From contig NZ_SELP01000003.1 of NCBI RefSeq assembly GCF_004145845.1, positions 372,001 through 436,000 on the forward strand: a DNA stretch of 64,000 nt, read 5' to 3'. Below, in pieces: positions 42,873-52,137 of the stretch. The DNA comes from Loktanella sp. IMCC34160. GTDB taxonomy: Bacteria > Pseudomonadota > Alphaproteobacteria > Rhodobacterales > Rhodobacteraceae. Position numbers and translations under genes: made by a program. The notes below the pieces were generated by a model that saw only the letters and a list, made by a program, of their open reading frames with translations, was not told the origin of the DNA and did not search any database. Numbering within the stretch: position 1 is the stretch's first letter; the number at the start of each line of letters is the position of its first letter.

Positions 42873-43718
42873 ATGGGCGCAGCAGGTGCAAATGCCCCGA
42901 TAATCATTAAGCGCAAAAAGGTCATCGCCGGTGGCGGTCACCATGGCGGCGCGTGGAAAGTGGCCTATGCGGATTTCGTGACCGCAATGATGGCGTTCTT
43001 CATGTTGATGTGGCTTCTGAACGCGACGACGGAACAGCAGCGCAAGGGGATCGCCGACTATTTTTCCCCGACCTTGCCCGTGAACCGGATATCCGGGGGC
43101 GGCGATGGGATGTTCGGCGGCGACAATATCTTGTCCGAACAGACGCTCGCCCAGAATGGAACCGGGGCCAGCCATCTGGTGGCCGGGGATGAGGCGGTGA
43201 CCAACCAGTCCGCCGAAGCCGAGGCGTCCGCCGCGGCCGCGGCCGCCATGGTTGCGGTTCTGGAGGAGGTCGAGACGGTTCTACTTGGCCGGGGTGGTGA
43301 AAGTGCGCTGCCCGAGGAGGCCCTGCGCCATATCGTTACGCGACTGACGGACGAAGGTTTGGTCATCGAGATTTTCGATGTCGATGGGGTCAGCCTGTTT
43401 GAGGGTGACACGGCGGTCCCCTCGACCGTCATGACCGAAGTCGCTGTCGTTCTGGGCCGGGTCTTTGCGATGGTCGAGAACCCGGTCGCGTTCGAGGGTC
43501 ACACCGCTGCCCGTCCGATTGTTGTTCTGGATAGCCCGGTTTGGGATCTGTCCACTGACAGGGCCATGGTGGTCCGGAAGTTGATCCAAGGCGCCGGGGT
43601 GGCACCATCGCGGATCGCCCGGGTGACGGGCCATGCCGACCGCGATCTGGCCAGCGCCAACCCCATGTCCGTCCGCAACAACAGGATCGAAGTGACCTTG
43701 CTTCGATCGGATCAGTAG
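42873..43718 (+). CDS. motB: Flagellar motor stator protein MotB
   Basis: MotB forms the proton-conducting stator with MotA and anchors it to peptidoglycan. The 281-residue protein has the N-terminal plug/helix segment HHGGAWKVAYADFVTAMMAFFMLMWLL, with the essential proton-binding Asp34, and an OmpA-like C-terminal domain ending RVTGHADRDLASANPMSVRNNRIEV. An Ala-rich linker (about 118-127) joins them. The frame can start at a TTG at 42855, but the ATG at 42873 matches the family N-terminus. motA is 10 kb away, so the stator genes are split, as in related bacteria. Confidence 0.94.
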   Translation: MGAAGANAPIIIKRKKVIAGGGHHGGAWKVAYADFVTAMMAFFMLMWLLNATTEQQRKGIADYFSPTLPVNRISGGGDGMFGGDNILSEQTLAQNGTGASHLVAGDEAVTNQSAEAEASAAAAAAMVAVLEEVETVLLGRGGESALPEEALRHIVTRLTDEGLVIEIFDVDGVSLFEGDTAVPSTVMTEVAVVLGRVFAMVENPVAFEGHTAARPIVVLDSPVWDLSTDRAMVVRKLIQGAGVAPSRIARVTGHADRDLASANPMSVRNNRIEVTLLRSDQ

Positions 43719-43744
43719 CAAGGAACTGGATCGAATTTTAGAGG

Positions 43745-43759
43745 TTAGGCCGCTGTTAA
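43745..43759 (+). promoter_or_regulatory. CtrA-like box upstream of flgE
   Basis: TTAG-GCCGCTG-TTAA has the same half-sites and spacing as the box before motB and lies 61 bases before the flgE start. The shared GTTAGGCC-N3-GTTAAG context suggests a common promoter element. Confidence 0.55.
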
Positions 43760-43820
43760 GCTCCTGCGCGCTAGGGATGGGAAGATCATTCATCGTCCAT
43801 TGACGCAGAAAGGCTCAACC

Positions 43821-45122
43821 ATGACGATTTCCTCTTCCCTGAACGCCAGCGTTGCGGGTCTCGCCGCCAACGCCACGCGTCTTGCCGCGATTTCCGACAA
43901 TATCGCGAACTCGTCGACCTTTGGCTACAAACGGGCCGTGACCGATTTCCATTCCATGGTCATCGAAAACGGGGCGGGAACCTACGCCGCCGGCGGGGTT
44001 CGGACCACGAACATGCGCCTGATCGACCAACGCGGTTCGCTTGTTTCCACGGCCAACGCAACCGATCTGGCAGTGCGCGGGCGGGGTATGCTGCCTGTGA
44101 CGTCAGAGGCATCGGTCAGCGTGGACAATGGTGAGAACCCCATGTTTCTGACTACGACAGGATCGTTCCGGACGGACGACCTCGGCTACCTTAGAACGTC
44201 CAGCGGGCTGATCCTCATGGGCTGGCCCGCCTTGCCCGACGGGACGATTCCGACGTTTCCCCGCGATACCTCGGATGGGCTGGAACCGATCCGGATCAAC
44301 TCCAACCAGTTCGCAGGCGAAGCAACGACCTTCATCGAACTTTCGGTAAACCTTCCTGCCACCTCGACCGATTCCACGTCGACGGGCGAAACCGAGGAAC
44401 TGTCGGTTGAATACTTCGACAACCTTGGCAAATCGGAGAATCTCTCGATCGAGTTCATTCCGACCGTCCCCGGTGCCGGCTCTTCCAACCAATGGACCAT
44501 GGTCTTGCGGGACAGCGCCTCGGGCGGGGCCGTTGTCGGTGAATTCGCGCTGGAGTTCGATGACACCCGCGGCGCGGGCGGGACGCTTCTGTCGGTCACG
44601 CCAATTTCCGGGGGCACCTACGACGCGGTGACCGGTCAGTTGTCGATCAACGTGGCGGGTGGTCCGATGGACGTCGGGATTGGCCCGCTTGGAAGTTCGA
44701 CCGGGCTGACTCAGCTGTCGGACGCATTCCAGCCGGTCACCATCTCGAAGAACGGCACGCCGGTCGGCAATCTTACCTCGGTCGAAGTTGACGCGAACGG
44801 TTTCGTCCGGGCTTCTTTCGACATCGGTATCAATCGGGTCCTTTACCAGATCCCTTTGGTCGATGTGCCAAACGTGAACGGGCTGGAGGCGCTGGACTAC
44901 CAGACCTATCGCGCCACCCCCGACAGCGGCACGTTCTTTCTCTGGGACGCGGGGGACGGACCGACCGGTGACATCGTCAGTTTCGCGCGCGAGGAATCGG
45001 CAACGGATGTTGCAGGCGAACTGACCGACCTGATCCAGACCCAGCGGGCCTACTCCTCGAATGCAAAGGTCATCCAGACCGTAGACGAGATGTTGCAGGA
45101 GACCACCAACATCAAACGCTAA
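43821..45122 (+). CDS. flgE: Flagellar hook protein FlgE
   Basis: FlgE polymerises into the hook. The 433-residue protein has the N-terminal rod/hook helix SLNASVAGLAANATRLAAISDNIANSSTFGYKR, central D1/D2 domains and the C-terminal helix LTDLIQTQRAYSSNAKVIQTVDEMLQETTNIKR, which pair as a coiled core. It starts at an ATG at 43821 with AAAGG eight bases upstream, removing a short spurious extension. It is followed by flgK, flgL and flgI with gaps of 22 bp or less, forming one operon with its own promoter. Confidence 0.95.
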   Translation: MTISSSLNASVAGLAANATRLAAISDNIANSSTFGYKRAVTDFHSMVIENGAGTYAAGGVRTTNMRLIDQRGSLVSTANATDLAVRGRGMLPVTSEASVSVDNGENPMFLTTTGSFRTDDLGYLRTSSGLILMGWPALPDGTIPTFPRDTSDGLEPIRINSNQFAGEATTFIELSVNLPATSTDSTSTGETEELSVEYFDNLGKSENLSIEFIPTVPGAGSSNQWTMVLRDSASGGAVVGEFALEFDDTRGAGGTLLSVTPISGGTYDAVTGQLSINVAGGPMDVGIGPLGSSTGLTQLSDAFQPVTISKNGTPVGNLTSVEVDANGFVRASFDIGINRVLYQIPLVDVPNVNGLEALDYQTYRATPDSGTFFLWDAGDGPTGDIVSFAREESATDVAGELTDLIQTQRAYSSNAKVIQTVDEMLQETTNIKR

Positions 45123-45144
45123 TCTATGACAACGGAGACACGAC

Positions 45145-46593
45145 ATGAGCATATCTCACGCCCTTTCCAACGCGCTGACGGGGCTGACCGCAGCCTCTCG
45201 CAGGGCCGAGGTCGTGTCTTCGAATCTCGCAAACGTCATGACCGAAGGATACGGTCGGCGCACGCTGGAGTTATCCGCGCATCAGCTTGGCGGCACAGGC
45301 GCAGGGGTCCGGATCGACGGTGTCCAGCGTATCGTCGACAGAGGCATTCTCGCCGATCGGCGGCTTGCCGATGCGGGACTCGCTGGACACCGCGACATGA
45401 CCCGAATGCTTGGCAGGTTGGAGGCAATCATTGGGACGAGCGGGTCGGGCACCAGCCTTGCCGACCGGATCGCGGGTCTGGAACAGGCGCTTGTTTCGGC
45501 GTCATCCGATCCGGCCTCGGACATTCGGTTGGGAGAGGTGCACCGCCGGTTGACAGACGTGGCCAGCGCGCTGAACGATTCCGCCGATGGTGTTCAGGCC
45601 CTGCGGCAAGAGGCCGACGCCAGCATCGCCGCACAGGTTGAAACGCTGAACACCTCGCTGGCGCAGGTCCAGCAACTGAATGCGGATATCTCGCGCGCTG
45701 TAATTGCCGGGGACGATTCATCCGCCCTGATGGATCAACGGCAGCGTGTCGTAGACCGGATCGCCGAAATCGTGCCGACCCGCGAAATGGCGCGGCCCAA
45801 TGGCCAGATCGCGCTGTTCACCCCGACAGGCGGCACCCTGATCGACGGGCCAGCGCCCGAATTCGGGTTCCAGCCGGTGAATACCATCACGGCCGATATG
45901 TCGATGGCCAGCGGAGGGGTATTCGGGCTGACGCTGCGGGGTGATCCGGTCGACCCGGTGAACGGCATCGGCAAGTTTGACGGCGGAAGCCTTGGGGCCG
46001 CCTTTGCCATGCGCGACCGCACCCTGGTCGAGGTTCAGACCAACCTTGATGCCGTCGCTCGCGACCTTGTCGAACGGTTCCAGGATAGCGGCGTCGACCC
46101 GACGCTTGCGCCCGGCGGGGCGGGGCTGTTCACCGATGCCGGGGCTGGTTTTGATCCGCTGGACACCCCTGGGCTGGCGGGTCGGATCGCGGTGAACGCG
46201 GCCATTGATCCAGCGTCCGGCGGAGAGCTGTCCCGGATCAGGGACGGATTGGGCGCGGCCACGCCCGGCCTGGCAGGCGATTCCGCCCAGATCAACCGCC
46301 TGATCGACGCGCTGTCCGATATGCGGCCGACCCATCTCGGTGGGTCGCCCGATGGTGCCGCCGGTCATGCGGGCCGCCTAGTTGCCGGGCTCGGTATTAC
46401 CCGCGTCACGGCCGAGGACCAGTTGGCCTTTGCGCAGGCCCGGCAGGAGACGATCAAGCAGGCGGAACTCGCCGGGGGTGTCGACAGCGACACCGAACTT
46501 CAGAACCTCCTGCTGATCGAACAGGCCTTCGCTGCGAATGCGCGACTGATCCAGACCGTGGACACCTTGATGCAACAATTGTTGGAGATTTGA
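45145..46593 (+). CDS. flgK: Flagellar hook-filament junction protein FlgK (HAP1)
   Basis: FlgK is the first junction protein between hook and filament. The 482-residue protein has the N-terminal ALSNALTGLTAASRRAEVVSSNLANVMTEGYGRR and C-terminal LQNLLLIEQAFAANARLIQTVDTLMQQLLEI helices shared by axial proteins, with a coiled-coil rich D1 region in between (ADASIAAQVETLNTSLAQVQQLNADI). It is shorter than enteric FlgK (about 547) because the outer domain is reduced, as is usual in this group. Spacing to flgL is 1 bp. Confidence 0.94.
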   Translation: MSISHALSNALTGLTAASRRAEVVSSNLANVMTEGYGRRTLELSAHQLGGTGAGVRIDGVQRIVDRGILADRRLADAGLAGHRDMTRMLGRLEAIIGTSGSGTSLADRIAGLEQALVSASSDPASDIRLGEVHRRLTDVASALNDSADGVQALRQEADASIAAQVETLNTSLAQVQQLNADISRAVIAGDDSSALMDQRQRVVDRIAEIVPTREMARPNGQIALFTPTGGTLIDGPAPEFGFQPVNTITADMSMASGGVFGLTLRGDPVDPVNGIGKFDGGSLGAAFAMRDRTLVEVQTNLDAVARDLVERFQDSGVDPTLAPGGAGLFTDAGAGFDPLDTPGLAGRIAVNAAIDPASGGELSRIRDGLGAATPGLAGDSAQINRLIDALSDMRPTHLGGSPDGAAGHAGRLVAGLGITRVTAEDQLAFAQARQETIKQAELAGGVDSDTELQNLLLIEQAFAANARLIQTVDTLMQQLLEI

Positions 46594-46594
46594 G

Positions 46595-47605
46595 ATGGTG
46601 TTAATGTCCATCGGTGACCTGTCGAGCCACTTCGTGGCCCGACGTCAGAACTTCATGCTCAAGTCTCGGTTGGCTACCCTGTCGCAGGAGCTTAGCACCG
46701 GACAAGTTGCCGATATTGCGAAACACCTTGGTGGTGATGGAAGCCGCCTTGCGGCGATTGACCGTGGCCTCTCTGTTGCCGAGGGGTTTGAGCGGTCGGC
46801 AAGCGAAACCGCCGACATGCTGGCGCTGATGCAAATCACCCTTGGACGGGTCGAGGACCGGCGCCAGTCGATGTCCAACACAATGCTGCATATTACACCG
46901 ACAAGCCCTGCCGATCTTGTCGATGCGGCTGCGCAAAGCGGCCGCGAGGGGTTTGCCGATGTTGCCCACGCCTTGAACGCGCGATTTGCAAGCCGGGGTT
47001 TGTTCGCCGGGGCGGCGACGGATGGGGCGGCCCTGGCCGATCCCGAGGAGATGCTGGCCGATCTGTCCGTGGCGGTTGCCGGTGCGACGGATGCCGCCAG
47101 CGTGGAGGCCGCTGTCGACGCATGGTTCAACAGTCCGGCGGGCGGATTTGCGACCCTCGGTTATCTGGGCAGCACCGGACCCAACATGGTCCGCCGCATC
47201 GATCAGGGGCAGGATGTTTCCATCGATGTGCGTGCTGACAGCTCGGAACTGGTCGAGATTCTGAAAGCGTCTGCCCTCGCTGCCATGGCCGGTCCAGACG
47301 GCCCGGTCCTTCCGAATGAAGAGCGGGCCGCACTTGTCCGCTCTGCGGGTGATGCATTGCTCGGTGCGGGCCATGGTCTGGTCGCCGTGCAGGCCCGCAT
47401 CGGGTCTGAAGAGGCTCTCGTGGAAGAGATCCGCGCGGGACATTCGGCGCAACGGACCGCATGGGAAATGGCGCGGCAGGGCATGGTTGCCGCTGACCCA
47501 TATGAGACAGCGACTGCCCTGCAAGAGGTCGAGTTGCAGCTTGAAACCCACTACACTCTGACGGCCCGGTTGTCGCGGCTAAGCCTAACGGAGTACCTGC
47601 GTTGA
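46595..47605 (+). CDS. flgL: Flagellar hook-filament junction protein FlgL (HAP3)
   Basis: FlgL is the second junction protein, bridging FlgK and flagellin. The 336-residue protein has the flagellin-like N-terminal helix (RRQNFMLKSRLATLSQELSTGQVADI) and a C-terminal helix ending LSRLSLTEYLR. The ATG at 46595 has GGAGA six bases upstream; another ATG nine bases later would also serve. The stop overlaps the TTG start of flgI. Confidence 0.9.
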   Translation: MVLMSIGDLSSHFVARRQNFMLKSRLATLSQELSTGQVADIAKHLGGDGSRLAAIDRGLSVAEGFERSASETADMLALMQITLGRVEDRRQSMSNTMLHITPTSPADLVDAAAQSGREGFADVAHALNARFASRGLFAGAATDGAALADPEEMLADLSVAVAGATDAASVEAAVDAWFNSPAGGFATLGYLGSTGPNMVRRIDQGQDVSIDVRADSSELVEILKASALAAMAGPDGPVLPNEERAALVRSAGDALLGAGHGLVAVQARIGSEEALVEEIRAGHSAQRTAWEMARQGMVAADPYETATALQEVELQLETHYTLTARLSRLSLTEYLR

Positions 47606-48708
47606 AACAGTTCATTCTGACCCTTCTGACCGCCGCGCTGGCCTTCGCCTCTCCGGTCAGCGCGTCTCCGATCCGGCTCAAGGATCTTGTCGAATTCGAC
47701 GGGGTCCGGTCGAACGATCTGGTGGGCTATGGTCTTGTCGTCGGGTTGAACGGCACGGGCGACGGGCTGCGCAACTCGCCCTTCACCGAGGAGATCATGT
47801 CGAACATCCTCGAACGGCTTGGTGTCAACGTCACTGGGGAACAGTTTCGTCCGCGCAACGTCGCAGCTGTGATCGTCACGGCCAGCCTGCCCCCGTTTTC
47901 CCGGGCGGGAAGCCCGATCGACGTAACGGTGTCCGCAATCGGCGACGCCAAGAGCCTTCTGGGCGGCACGTTGATCATGACCCCCCTGAATGCCGCTGAC
48001 GGTGAGATCTACGCCGTGGCGCAGGGGACGATCATCGCGGGTGGCGCATCGGCCGAAGGTGACGGCGCGAGCGTTGTCCAAGGCGTTCCGACCTCGGGGA
48101 CTATCCCCTCTGGCGGAACCGTCGAACGTGAAGTGGCATTTGAATTCTCGGATCTCAGTTCCGTTCGGCTGGCCCTGCGGACACCGGATTTCACGACGGC
48201 TGGGCGGATTGAAACCGCGATCAACAATGACTTTGGGCGCGGCGTTGCCCTGATGCTCGATCCCGGAACCGTCTATATCGACATCGCGGCCACAGGCATG
48301 CCGTCGCCGGCACATGCGATGGGCCGGATCGAAAACATCCTAGTCGAGCCCGAACGACGTGCCAGGGTTGTCGTGGACCAGCGGTCCGGCACCATCGTGA
48401 TGGGGGATGACGTGCGGATCAGCCGGGTTGCCGTCAGTCAAGGCAACCTGACCCTGCGCATTCAGGAACAACCGTTGGTGATCCAGCCGAACCCGTTCTC
48501 TCCCGGCGATACAATGATCGTTCCACGCACCGACGCGACTCTGGAGGAGGAACCCGGCATCGGCCTTGCCGAGATCAGTGAGGGGACGAGCCTGTCCGAG
48601 GTTGTGGCCGGGTTGAATGCGCTGGGCGTGGCCCCGCGCGACATGATCGACATCCTCAAAAGCATCAAGGCGGCGGGCGCTCTGCACGCCGAATTCATCG
48701 TTCGCTAG
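47602..48708 (+). CDS. flgI: Flagellar P-ring protein FlgI
   Basis: FlgI forms the periplasmic P ring around the rod. The 368-residue precursor has a Sec signal peptide (MKQFILTLLTAALAFASPVSA) and the family sequence RLKDLVEFDGVRSNDLVGYGLVVGLNGTGDG, with the typical end DMIDILKSIKAAGALHAEFIVR. Translation starts at TTG, which overlaps the flgL stop codon, so it depends on coupled translation. It is the last gene of the operon and faces fliP across a 203-bp gap with two hairpins. Confidence 0.95.
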   Translation: MKQFILTLLTAALAFASPVSASPIRLKDLVEFDGVRSNDLVGYGLVVGLNGTGDGLRNSPFTEEIMSNILERLGVNVTGEQFRPRNVAAVIVTASLPPFSRAGSPIDVTVSAIGDAKSLLGGTLIMTPLNAADGEIYAVAQGTIIAGGASAEGDGASVVQGVPTSGTIPSGGTVEREVAFEFSDLSSVRLALRTPDFTTAGRIETAINNDFGRGVALMLDPGTVYIDIAATGMPSPAHAMGRIENILVEPERRARVVVDQRSGTIVMGDDVRISRVAVSQGNLTLRIQEQPLVIQPNPFSPGDTMIVPRTDATLEEEPGIGLAEISEGTSLSEVVAGLNALGVAPRDMIDILKSIKAAGALHAEFIVR

Positions 48709-48732
48709 CCGAACAACCCTTCCGAAAACCTC

Positions 48733-48756
48733 AGCCGCCCCATGACCGGGGCGGCT
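48733..48756. terminator. Hairpin 1 between convergent flgI and fliP
   Basis: AGCCGCCCC and GGGGCGGCT form a perfect 9-bp stem with a 6-base loop, 25 bases after the flgI stop. No long T run follows, so it may act with the second hairpin as a bidirectional stop. Confidence 0.55.
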
Positions 48757-48770
48757 GTCGGTTGTCTGGG

Positions 48771-48815
48771 CCTTCAGGTTTGGGCGTCTGGGTCTACGCC
48801 CAAGACCCCTGAAGG
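48771..48815. terminator. Hairpin 2 between convergent flgI and fliP
   Basis: CCTTCAGG pairs with CCTGAAGG and, inside, TTGGGCGT pairs with ACGCCCAA around an 8-base loop, giving a 16-pair interrupted stem. It lies midway in the gap. It is a stable RNA structure on either strand and probably protects or ends both transcripts. Confidence 0.55.
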
Positions 48816-48911
48816 TGGATGTGCAGGGCAGTGGAGTAGAAAGAGGATGGGAGAGCGGCGCGGACTTTTAGCGGCTGCAATTGGTACCCGACCGGATGCG
48901 ATCCAGAACGG

Positions 48912-49646
48912 CTAGAAATAGCTTCTCACAAGGCTGCTGGCGATCAGGCTCCAGCCGTCAGCGACAACGAAGAAGGCCAGCTTGAATGGCAAGGACACGA
49001 TCGCGGGTGGAACCATCATCATCCCCATCGACATGAGTACGGCCGCAACGACAAGGTCGATGATCAGGAAGGGCAGGAAGACGAGAAACCCGATCTGGAA
49101 CGCGCGCTCGATCTCGCTGAGAAGGAATGATGGCACCAGTACCGAAAGCGGCGCCTCGACCACGGGTTGATCAACCGCAATTCCCGGGCGCAGGCTTGCA
49201 AGGGTCTCGAAGGTGTCGGGTGCGATCCGGCCGGACATGAAGATCCGGAAAGGATCCAGCGCGAGGACAAGACCGTCTTCCATGCTGATCGCCCCCTCGA
49301 TCAGGGGTTCGATGCCGCTCTGCCAGGCCGCGACAAAGACAGGCTCCATCACGAAGTAGGTCAGGAACAGGGCCAGGCTTACGATGAGCATGTTGGGTGG
49401 CGATTGCTGCAGGCCGATCCCCTGCCGAAGGATCGACAGAACGGTCACGAGAAAAGGAAAGCAGGTGATCATGATTGCGAGCCCGGGAACGAGGCTTAGA
49501 ACCGTGATCAGGACAAAAAGCTGGATCGACCGGGCCGCCAGTGACCCGTCGTCGCCAAATGTAATCGTTACCTCTTGGGCGATTCCGGCGTTTGGCAGGG
49601 TTGCCGCAAGAACAAGCGCCGGGAGCAGGAGCCAGAACCGTGACAT
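48912..49646 (-). CDS. fliP: Flagellar export gate protein FliP
   Basis: FliP is a core subunit of the flagellar type III export gate. The 244-residue precursor has a signal peptide (MSRFWLLLPALVLAATLPNAGIA), then the strongly conserved helices LITVLSLVPGLAIMITCFPFLVTVLSILRQGIGLQQSPPN and FLPFLIIDLVVAAVLMSMGMMMVPP. The frame extends to a TTG at 49682, but the ATG at 49646 has GGTGGG upstream and lies 7 bp after the fliN stop. It ends the fliF-fliH-fliN-fliP operon; fliQ is not next to it. Confidence 0.95.
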   Translation of the reverse strand: MSRFWLLLPALVLAATLPNAGIAQEVTITFGDDGSLAARSIQLFVLITVLSLVPGLAIMITCFPFLVTVLSILRQGIGLQQSPPNMLIVSLALFLTYFVMEPVFVAAWQSGIEPLIEGAISMEDGLVLALDPFRIFMSGRIAPDTFETLASLRPGIAVDQPVVEAPLSVLVPSFLLSEIERAFQIGFLVFLPFLIIDLVVAAVLMSMGMMMVPPAIVSLPFKLAFFVVADGWSLIASSLVRSYF

Positions 49647-49653
49647 CCCACCG

Positions 49654-49938
49654 CTACCCAAGGTCGCCGGGGAGTGAGGCAACTTCGGTCAGCCGAACGG
49701 CAAGACGACCGGGCTCTCCGCCTTCCAGTTCTTCTAGAACGCCACGCGCAATGAGCCGGTCACCGATCAGCACCTCGACCGGATCGTCAATTCGTTTGTC
49801 AAGCGGAAGGACCGCGTTTTCCCCAAGCGCCAAGAGGTCCCTTACTGAAGGGCGCGCGTGTCCGACGGATACAGTGATTTCGATGGGAACGCTGTGCAGC
49901 GGGTGGTCGCTGCTTGAATGCGGTGTGGGGTCAGTCAT
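49654..49938 (-). CDS. fliN: Flagellar motor switch protein FliN
   Basis: FliN is a C-ring (switch) component. This short 94-residue form consists almost entirely of the surface-presentation-of-antigens (SpoA) domain, with VPIEITVSVGHARPSVRDLLALGENAVLPLDKRIDDPVEVLIGDRLIARGVL spanning the usual fold. Enteric FliN is 137 residues; the shortened N-terminus is common in alphaproteobacteria. It overlaps fliH by 8 bp. Confidence 0.92.
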   Translation of the reverse strand: MTDPTPHSSSDHPLHSVPIEITVSVGHARPSVRDLLALGENAVLPLDKRIDDPVEVLIGDRLIARGVLEELEGGEPGRLAVRLTEVASLPGDLG

Positions 49939-50515
49939 CCTTGGTCTCCTTCGCGGTCTCGGAAATGATTGCCTCGAGTATGTTCTGGAGTGAGCTTATG
50001 GTTCTTTCGACATCGAACGTGGTCTCGCGGCGATCACTTCGAATTGTGGCTTCGCCTGGTTCGAGCGCCGCGTTCTGGCGGAAGCGAATGGGAAGATCCC
50101 GCCCGACCGCGTGCAGCAGTCCCGTGATCAGTTGAGATTGAGCGAGGTCGGGAAGCTCGACAATGATTTGACCGGCGAGGTCCGCTTGCACGGCGTCAAG
50201 GATTTCCGCGGCCAGATGTTGGGCGAGAGATATTTCGGAAAGGGCAGGCAAAAGCTTTTCCGACAGTGCTGCAATCAGCGGGGCCAGCTGTTCGAGTATC
50301 AAGCTCCGCGCTTCCGAATGCCCGAATTCCATGTCGGTCAATGCCTGGACCAATGCGGCGTCAATTCTTTCTTGGGCGGCTTCAACCTCGGCCATGGCAT
50401 GGGCGTGACCGGCAGCGAAGCCCGCCTCATACTCCGGATGGACTTTCGCATCGGCGGGTTCGCGGGCGGAGTTGCCCTCGAGATCAAACGGTTGCAGGAA
50501 CACGGGGCGCCCCAT
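49931..50515 (-). CDS. fliH: FliH-like flagellar export ATPase regulator
   Basis: This 194-residue soluble protein is acidic and helical, with YEAGFAAGHAHAMAEVEAAQERIDAAL, a FliH-like glycine-spaced helix, and a C-terminal region LAAEILDAVQADLAGQIIVELPDLAQSQLITGLL. FliH regulates the export ATPase FliI and links it to the C ring. Sequence similarity within this family is low, so position between fliF and fliN carries much of the call. Its ATG overlaps the fliF stop (TGATG). No fliI is in the window. Confidence 0.72.
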   Translation of the reverse strand: MGRPVFLQPFDLEGNSAREPADAKVHPEYEAGFAAGHAHAMAEVEAAQERIDAALVQALTDMEFGHSEARSLILEQLAPLIAALSEKLLPALSEISLAQHLAAEILDAVQADLAGQIIVELPDLAQSQLITGLLHAVGRDLPIRFRQNAALEPGEATIRSDRRETTFDVERTISSLQNILEAIISETAKETKDD

Positions 50516-52077
50516 CAGGACTGTTCCACCTGTTCGCCGTCCTCGATCCAGCTTTGCAGGACCTTGAGCGTTTCACTTTGCCGCTCTTCGATGAGAGAGC
50601 GCAGCCGCTCCACCGGCGACACTGGCTCTTCTCCGGGCTGATCTTCGGGCGGGGCGAGTGCAATGGGTGCGGCGGCGTTCGGCGTCGCGACCTCGCCGGT
50701 CAGGGCCAGCAATTCAGGGCTATCGGGCGCGGGCAAAGCGGCCCGGCCAGAGGTCAGTATCGGCCGGACAACGAACAGGCCAAGGACGATAGACACGATC
50801 GCAAGAACGGCAAGCTGAACCAGCGACATGATGTCGATTGGCAACCCTGCGGCTTCGGCGGCTTCGGTGCCGGGCAGTTCAATCTGTTCAAAGGGCATCG
50901 ACTTCAGCGTGATGACATCGCCGCGGCTTTCGTCGATGCCGATGGCCGAGGCGACGAGATCCCGCAGCGCGGCAAGCTCTTCCTCGGAACGGGGTTCCCG
51001 GACCGGTTGCCCATCTTCGCCGACGGCGGCGACTTCATTGACCAGGACAGCAACACTGATACGGCGTATGGCACCGGGGGCTCTCAGGATTTCCCGCTGC
51101 ACCTCGCTGACGTCAAAATTGGTCAACGTCCGGCTTTCGTTGTTTTCGTTGGTCGACGCGCCATTTCCACCGGCGGCGTCGCCGTCCGGAAGGTTCGAGG
51201 CGACAGTGACATCCCCGCTGCGGCTGTCGGAGGCAGAATTCGTGCGCTCCTCAACCTCGGTTGAAATCGCGACTCGGCTGTCCGGGTCGATGGACCGTTC
51301 CACAATGGTTTCGGTTTCCGTTACGGTATCGACGCTCACCTCGACCACCGCGTTGCCAAGGCCGACCCGGGCCTCAAGAAGGCGTTGGGCCCTGTTGCGC
51401 AATTCTGTGGCACGCGCGTCCGCGCCGGTCTGCGCGGTCTCTTCATTGCCGGCGATCAATCCGCCGGCCGAATCGATCACCGCGACGTTGTCTGGCGACA
51501 GGCCCGAGACCGCCGAGGCAACGAGGTAGCGCAATGCCTTGGCCTGCGCCGGGCTGATCGTGCCGCCGACGGTGCCGACGGTCACGGCTGCTGTCGCCAT
51601 CTGCTCTCGCGCAAAGGGCCGGTTCGTTGGGGAAGAAATGTGGACGCGGGCCGAGCGTATGTCGGGGCTGGATAGGATGGTCCGCGCCAGTTCCCCCTCC
51701 TTGGCCCGCCAATAGGCCGCGTCGAACATCTGCGATGTGGTTCCGAACCCGGAGAGGGAATCAAGAAGTTCGTAGCCCTGTGCCCCATTTGCCGGAAGCC
51801 CCTCGGCCGCCAGCGTCATGCGCAAGACATCGCGCTGGGACTGATCAACGTAGATCGCCGCGCCGCGTACCTCGTACTGGACGCCACGTTGTTCAAGCGC
51901 GGCGACCACATCGCCCGATGCGCCCGGCTCCAGACCTGAATAAAGAAGGGCCATGTTGCGGCTGCTGCTGGTGTTCGCAATGGCAAGGACCGCCGCAAAA
52001 ACGACCACGGCGGCCGTCAGGGCGATGATCTTCTTGCGCATATCCAGCGACGTCCAGACGCTCATCAGGTTGTTCAA
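50515..52077 (-). CDS. fliF: Flagellar MS-ring protein FliF
   Basis: FliF forms the MS ring, the first structure of the basal body. The 520-residue protein has an N-terminal membrane helix (about 15-34), ring-building motifs (MALLYSGLEPGASGDVVAALEQRGVQYEV, ARVHISSPTNRPFAREQ), a Ser/Asn-rich linker (about 270-310), a second helix near residue 425-445 and a cytoplasmic tail. The TTG start at 52077 is supported by AAGGAG seven bases upstream; the ATG 12 bases later would be too far from it. It is divergent from fliL, sharing a promoter region with a CtrA-like box. fliG, usually next, is absent. Confidence 0.94.
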   Translation of the reverse strand: MNNLMSVWTSLDMRKKIIALTAAVVVFAAVLAIANTSSSRNMALLYSGLEPGASGDVVAALEQRGVQYEVRGAAIYVDQSQRDVLRMTLAAEGLPANGAQGYELLDSLSGFGTTSQMFDAAYWRAKEGELARTILSSPDIRSARVHISSPTNRPFAREQMATAAVTVGTVGGTISPAQAKALRYLVASAVSGLSPDNVAVIDSAGGLIAGNEETAQTGADARATELRNRAQRLLEARVGLGNAVVEVSVDTVTETETIVERSIDPDSRVAISTEVEERTNSASDSRSGDVTVASNLPDGDAAGGNGASTNENNESRTLTNFDVSEVQREILRAPGAIRRISVAVLVNEVAAVGEDGQPVREPRSEEELAALRDLVASAIGIDESRGDVITLKSMPFEQIELPGTEAAEAAGLPIDIMSLVQLAVLAIVSIVLGLFVVRPILTSGRAALPAPDSPELLALTGEVATPNAAAPIALAPPEDQPGEEPVSPVERLRSLIEERQSETLKVLQSWIEDGEQVEQS

Positions 52078-52137
52078 GGGGCTTCTCCTTGTCCGGCGGG
52101 CTTTCTGCCTGCTTTGCCCATCAATGCGCGATCAGCC

